From: JAFCDQ01 sp964571335
GTDB lineage: Archaea; Nanobdellota; Nanobdellia; Woesearchaeales; ARS49
Direction of reading: 5' to 3'
Length of the DNA stretch: 16,219 bases
Assembly: GCA_964571335.1 (NCBI GenBank)
Contig: CAZNAM010000015.1
Coordinates: forward strand, 1 to 16,219
Position numbers and translations under genes: made by a program. A model generated the notes under the pieces. The model was not told the origin of the DNA, did no database searches, and saw only the letters and a program-made list of their open reading frames with translations. Below, piece after piece: positions 13,471-16,219 of the stretch; the first letter of the stretch is position 1, and each line of letters begins with the position of its first letter.

Positions 13471-13485
13471 TAATTTTTAAATGTT
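13471..13485 (-). promoter_or_regulatory. TATA box of the His-rich/PH-domain operon
   Basis: Minus-strand AAACATTTAAAAATTA centred near 13478 would start transcription near 13453, giving a leader of about 15 bases that holds the Shine-Dalgarno sequence. A second AT-rich stretch at 13458-13470 is too close to the start codon for that. Confidence 0.5.
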
Positions 13486-13517
13486 TCTGATTGTTAAGAA
13501 AAAGAAGTGAATTTTAC

Positions 13518-14903
13518 CTAAATTTTACCTAAAAATTTCATTAAAGTTTTACCTAAACTCTTTTTGTTTTTATGAAACTTTTCAAGAGCAATCTCATTCA
13601 TCTGAGAAATACTTAATTTTGGAAAAGACAATTTCTTAAGTAAATCAATATTTTTATCTAAAACAAATCTATAATTATTAATAATTGAAGAAGAGTTCTT
13701 AACAGCAAGAACAACACCCACTAATTTTGATCTTGAAAGAATTAATTTAAGAAATCCTTTGGTATTTTGATACTTACTTGAATTTATTTCGGAAAGATTA
13801 ACTTTAATTGTGCTTGTACTTTTCCTAAAATCAATACTATCTTCTTGTTTTCCCAAAATAGAAACCTCAGGATCAATATGTAAAACATCAGGAATACTAC
13901 TAAAACAAACTTTTTTAGGATTAAAACAAATATTAGATAAAACAATATCTGCCTGATGAATTGCATAATTACCTTTCATAACACCAGTAACATCGCCACA
14001 AGCGAAAATATTAAATTTATTTGTTCTACACCTCTTATTAACTTTAATTCCTTCTTCAGAAAATTTAATTCCTGTTGCTTCAAGATTTAAATTATCAAGT
14101 CTAGGAATTCTTCCAGTAGCAACAAAAAGATTATCGCATTTAATTATAATTTTTTTCTTGAGACAAATAGCTTCAACAACATTTCTTTTTGAATGATAAC
14201 TAATTCTCTTAATCAAGACATCAGTAAAAATCTTCACACTATTTTTTTCAAGAACCTCTTTAACATATTGACTAACATCTTTATCAAATTCAGGAACAAT
14301 TCTTCCGGTTTGTTCTAAAAGAGCAACCTGACAACCAAATCTTGCAAGAGAAAAAGCAAGTTCAACACCAGTCATTCCACCTCCTATTATACAAATACTT
14401 TTAGGTAATTTTTTTAAAATAAAAATATCTTTAGGAAGCAGATATTTAGAAGTATCAAGACCTTCAATACTCTGAATAAGAGGTTTACTACCTGTAGCGA
14501 TAACAAACTTCTTAGCAAAAATCTTCTCTGATTTCAACTCCAAAGCTTTTCTATTAATAAATTTTGGAGAGCCAAATAAAACCTTGATTCCTTTTTTATT
14601 AAGTTTTTCAAGAGAAAAAGAATCTCCTACATCAGATACAACATCACTTATCTTTTTCTGAAGAAGTGTAAAATCAAAATCTTTTTTAGAAATAAAACCC
14701 AAAGATTTTGCTGTTTTAATATCAGTAAAACAAGAAGCTGAAGAGGTTAAAACATTAAAAGGAACTTCATGATTAAAGAGATAATTTCCACCCAATTTAT
14801 TATTTTCAATAATACAAACATCTAATCCAATTTCAGAAGCTTTTTCTGCAAAATGAACTCCTGCAATACCTCCTCCAATTACAACAACATCAAATCTTCT
14901 CAT
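13518..14903 (-). CDS. Pyridine nucleotide-disulfide oxidoreductase-like flavoprotein lacking the redox disulfide
   Basis: Flavoprotein of the dihydrolipoamide dehydrogenase/mercuric reductase fold. I start it at ATG 14903 (461 aa, MRRFDVVVIGGG). The in-frame ATG at 14924 is only about seven bases from the TATA box and would precede the transcription start. FAD-binding GGGIAG at 10-15 with acidic end IIEN, ATGSKP (136-141), NAD-binding GGGMTG (174-179), ATGR (262-265) and the second FAD motif ACGDV (301-305) are intact, as is the C-terminal dimerisation domain (about 335-440). Where the family has GGxCxxxxCxPxK, this protein reads GGNYLFNHEVPFN, so both redox cysteines are gone (Tyr41, Glu46). 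The usual C-terminal HPT.SE catalytic His-Glu reads FPKLSISQ (427-434). It cannot work as a normal disulfide reductase; a diaphorase-type NAD(P)H oxidation or a structural role is possible. No lipoyl-enzyme genes are near. Confidence 0.85.
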   Translation of the reverse strand: MRRFDVVVIGGGIAGVHFAEKASEIGLDVCIIENNKLGGNYLFNHEVPFNVLTSSASCFTDIKTAKSLGFISKKDFDFTLLQKKISDVVSDVGDSFSLEKLNKKGIKVLFGSPKFINRKALELKSEKIFAKKFVIATGSKPLIQSIEGLDTSKYLLPKDIFILKKLPKSICIIGGGMTGVELAFSLARFGCQVALLEQTGRIVPEFDKDVSQYVKEVLEKNSVKIFTDVLIKRISYHSKRNVVEAICLKKKIIIKCDNLFVATGRIPRLDNLNLEATGIKFSEEGIKVNKRCRTNKFNIFACGDVTGVMKGNYAIHQADIVLSNICFNPKKVCFSSIPDVLHIDPEVSILGKQEDSIDFRKSTSTIKVNLSEINSSKYQNTKGFLKLILSRSKLVGVVLAVKNSSSIINNYRFVLDKNIDLLKKLSFPKLSISQMNEIALEKFHKNKKSLGKTLMKFLGKI

Positions 14904-14926
14904 GAATATATTATAAAAAGGCATAT

Positions 14927-14950
14927 TATTTAAATAGTTTTTTAAATAAT
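14927..14950. promoter_or_regulatory. Divergent TATA boxes for the flavoprotein and the 104-aa ORF
   Basis: TATTTAAATA (14927-14936) is centred 28 bases before the minus-strand ATG at 14903. TTTTTTAAATAAT (14938-14950) is centred 25 bases before the plus-strand ATG at 14970. Both spacings predict leaderless transcripts; the first decides the flavoprotein start. Confidence 0.6.
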
Positions 14951-14969
14951 CAAAAAAATAAAGAAAAAG

Positions 14970-15284
14970 ATGAGTTTGAAAGTAAAACTTGGAAACAGAA
15001 AAAAAATCAAAATTAACATTAAAAACAGAAAAAAAGAAAAATTCAAAAAAGATGTTAAAGGTATGTTAAATTATGGTGTTGCAGCATTTTGCATTGCAAA
15101 TAATGCTTCTTATTTTCTAAGTCAAAAAGAATTAGTTAAATGTTGGACTAGAAATATATATGACTTTACAAAAAACAGTGCGGAAAAAATTAGTGTTTTT
15201 CCAAAAAAACAAGTAATTATAATAAGTTCAATGAAAAAAATACCTAAAGATATTGCTAATTTAATTAAAAGAATTTCAAAATAA
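14970..15284 (+). CDS. Hypothetical basic protein, 104 aa
   Basis: I do not recognise this protein. The first 30 residues are strongly basic (KLGNRKKIKINIKNRKKEKF), a possible nucleic-acid-binding or disordered tail. A compact segment follows, GMLNYGVAAFCIANNASYFL (31-50) and KELVKCWTRNIYDFTKNSAEKI. Then come a hydrophobic strand, KKQVIIISSMKKIP, and a final helix, DIANLIKRISK. No catalytic motif, signal peptide or clear transmembrane helix is seen. It lies between the flavoprotein (divergent) and the nuclease-like gene (same strand, 61 bases downstream after a T-tract and with its own TATA-like box), so no operon is implied. The TATA box and ATG at correct spacing, and codon use like the neighbours, support a real gene. 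Confidence 0.65.
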   Translation: MSLKVKLGNRKKIKINIKNRKKEKFKKDVKGMLNYGVAAFCIANNASYFLSQKELVKCWTRNIYDFTKNSAEKISVFPKKQVIIISSMKKIPKDIANLIKRISK

Positions 15285-15290
15285 TTGAAA

Positions 15291-15307
15291 ATATTTTTTA
15301 TTTTATT
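15291..15307 (+). terminator. T-tract terminator after the 104-aa ORF
   Basis: ATATTTTTTATTTTATT, seven bases after the stop codon. Simple T-tract of the archaeal kind. Confidence 0.4.
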
Positions 15308-15315
15308 AGAATAAC

Positions 15316-15330
15316 TATTAAAATAATAAA
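15316..15330 (+). promoter_or_regulatory. TATA box of the nuclease-like gene
   Basis: ATTAAAATAATAAA-type sequence centred near 15321, 25 bases before ATG 15346; no ribosome-binding site follows. Confidence 0.4.
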
Positions 15331-15345
15331 AATATCTATAAAATT

Positions 15346-15867
15346 ATGACTATTGAAAAAAACAAACAAAAAGGAATAACTGCAGAAAACCAATTTAGAT
15401 GTTGGATGGATAAAAATCAAATTCCTTATTTTTATATAAGACAAGAAACAACAACTTTCTCAGTTTCTTTAAGAAAAGAATTTTTAGGAAAAAGACCTGA
15501 TTTTATGATTCTGCTGCCTAATTTAGGATTTATTTTTGTTGATGTAAAATATCGTAAAATAAATAATAAACATAAAACATATCCTTTATATTTAGAAGAA
15601 ACAAAAAAATATTCTTCATTACAAAGAAAATTCAATATGCATATTTGGTATGTAATATCAAATGAAACATATGATTATGGAACTTGGTTTTGGATTCCTG
15701 TCTCAAAAGTTTTAGAAGACGGAGCACCAAAATTTATTTCAAGTAAATCTAAGATGGATTTTTTTGCAGTTCATTTATCAAAATTTATACAAATATCCTC
15801 AGATGACTCTTTAGACAGATTATTTTCTAAATGTTTTATTAGAAAAATAAAAAGAAACCATACATAG
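15346..15867 (+). CDS. PD-(D/E)XK nuclease-like protein
   Basis: Soluble protein of 173 aa with the layout of a PD-(D/E)XK restriction-endonuclease fold. An N-terminal helix contains KGITAENQF with Glu14. A basic linker (SLRKEFLGKR) leads to RPDF with Asp52, then a hydrophobic strand and FVDVKYR with Asp66 and Lys68. That gives the spacing P-D-x13-D-x-K, enough for a two-metal hydrolytic site. After the core come aromatic-rich strands HIWYVISNETYDYGTWFW (99-116) and a helical C-terminus. The fold covers restriction enzymes, Holliday-junction resolvases, repair nucleases and RNA-acting enzymes, and the sequence does not tell which. No methyltransferase, helicase or toxin partner is adjacent. 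Its stop codon falls within about five bases of the predicted 23S rRNA 3' end on the other strand, so the two transcripts must overlap or end abruptly. Confidence 0.7.
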   Translation: MTIEKNKQKGITAENQFRCWMDKNQIPYFYIRQETTTFSVSLRKEFLGKRPDFMILLPNLGFIFVDVKYRKINNKHKTYPLYLEETKKYSSLQRKFNMHIWYVISNETYDYGTWFWIPVSKVLEDGAPKFISSKSKMDFFAVHLSKFIQISSDDSLDRLFSKCFIRKIKRNHT

Positions 15868-15871
15868 ATAA

Positions 15872-16219
15872 TCAAAGCAAAGAGTGGTTAGTAACTGCAT
15901 GCTGAATACCTCGTTACCTCGGCACTTACACATCAGTTCTATCAAACGGATCTTCTATCCGAACTCAAAAGGTCTCTTTTCTAGGAAAGCTTCGTCCTTA
16001 GATGCTTTCAGGACTTATCATATAGCGCGTAGCTGCCCTGCTTAATACCCTATCGGATAGCAGGTAGACCAGTGGCGCCGAAAGCAAGTTCCTCTCGTAC
16101 TATTGCTTCCTTCCCATCAGACCTCAAACACCTCCAGTAGATATCAAACCAACTGCCTCACAGCGTTGTGAACCCAGCTAACGATCCCTTTTAATAGGTG
16201 AACTCCCTCACCCTTGGCA
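15872..16219 (-). rRNA. 23S rRNA, 3' end (domain V end and domain VI), truncated by window edge
   Basis: The minus strand matches the last 350 or so bases of archaeal 23S rRNA, from about E. coli position 2537 to the 3' end. Landmarks: AAGGG before helix 92, GCUGGGUU (peptidyl-transferase loop), helix 93, the sarcin-ricin loop AGTACGAGAGGAAC (16089-16102), GCCACTGG, CTGAAAGCATCTAAG, GAAAAGAGAC and GGTAACGAG near the end. The order and archaeal-specific bases agree with the Haloarcula-type sequence as I remember it. The 3' end is estimated at about 15872. Several bases around the peptidyl-transferase centre differ from near-universal ones (see findings), while the sarcin-ricin loop is perfect. 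No 5S rRNA or tRNA follows before the convergent nuclease-like gene. Confidence 0.93.

Noticed and set aside
14904..14924. Longer flavoprotein start at ATG 14924
   Set aside because: It is only about seven bases from the TATA box, so it would lie upstream of the transcription start; the family normally begins just before the GGGIAG motif, as with the start at 14903.
1..16219. CRISPR arrays, insertion sequences, tRNA genes, attachment sites
   Set aside because: No regularly spaced repeats, transposase motifs, terminal inverted repeats or cloverleaf-forming GC-rich intergenic stretch was found; gaps between genes are about 30-106 bases and explained by promoters and T-tracts.

Overview
The window reads as a piece of a low-GC archaeal chromosome, most likely from a small-genome DPANN lineage of the Woesearchaeota/Pacearchaeota kind. 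I infer this from the archaeal-type tyrosyl-tRNA synthetase, the archaeal 23S rRNA 3' end, TATA boxes about 25 bases before many start codons, T-tract terminators, and several small zinc-ribbon and membrane proteins of a kind I associate with these archaea. It is chromosomal core: no transposase, integrase, CRISPR array, tRNA or phage module is visible.

Layout. Bases 1-548 (+) hold the C-terminal part of TyrRS, which converges on purF (-). Reading leftward on the minus strand, purF lies behind hppA (membrane pyrophosphatase), a 57-codon small ORF, a lipobox-bearing protein with four Ig/cadherin-like repeats, a DUF1461/Lit-like membrane protein overlapping the end of metG, metG itself, and a pair made of a small two-helix membrane protein and a double zinc-ribbon protein. 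A divergent promoter region at 9166-9271 separates these from a plus-strand block: a small SAM methyltransferase, a DUF1189-like membrane protein overlapping a coiled-coil gene, and a large secreted, C-terminally anchored S-layer-like protein. From 12555 to 14903 (-) come a bacterial PH-domain protein overlapping a His-rich four-helix membrane protein, then an FAD/NAD oxidoreductase that has lost its redox cysteines. Two plus-strand genes follow, a small basic unknown and a PD-(D/E)XK nuclease-like protein, ending within a few bases of the 3' end of a 23S rRNA gene (-) that runs off the window.

How it works together. Translation (TyrRS, MetRS, 23S), energy (ion-pumping pyrophosphatase using the PPi released by biosynthesis, including by aminoacyl-tRNA synthetases and PurF) and envelope genes (lipoprotein, Lit-like protein, S-layer-like protein, PH-domain and DUF1189 proteins) predominate. 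Most genes look leaderless, with the TATA box 24-30 bases before the start codon. Four genes, all for membrane or exported proteins, carry a Shine-Dalgarno sequence.

The points most worth a second look are the divergent peptidyl-transferase-centre sequence in the 23S gene, the disulfide-less oxidoreductase, the Lit-like gene beside a lipoprotein gene in an organism presumed to make ether lipids, and a PurF whose iron-sulfur ligands are kept while its PRPP-site motifs have drifted. I do not see a clear new multi-gene defence or mobile system here.
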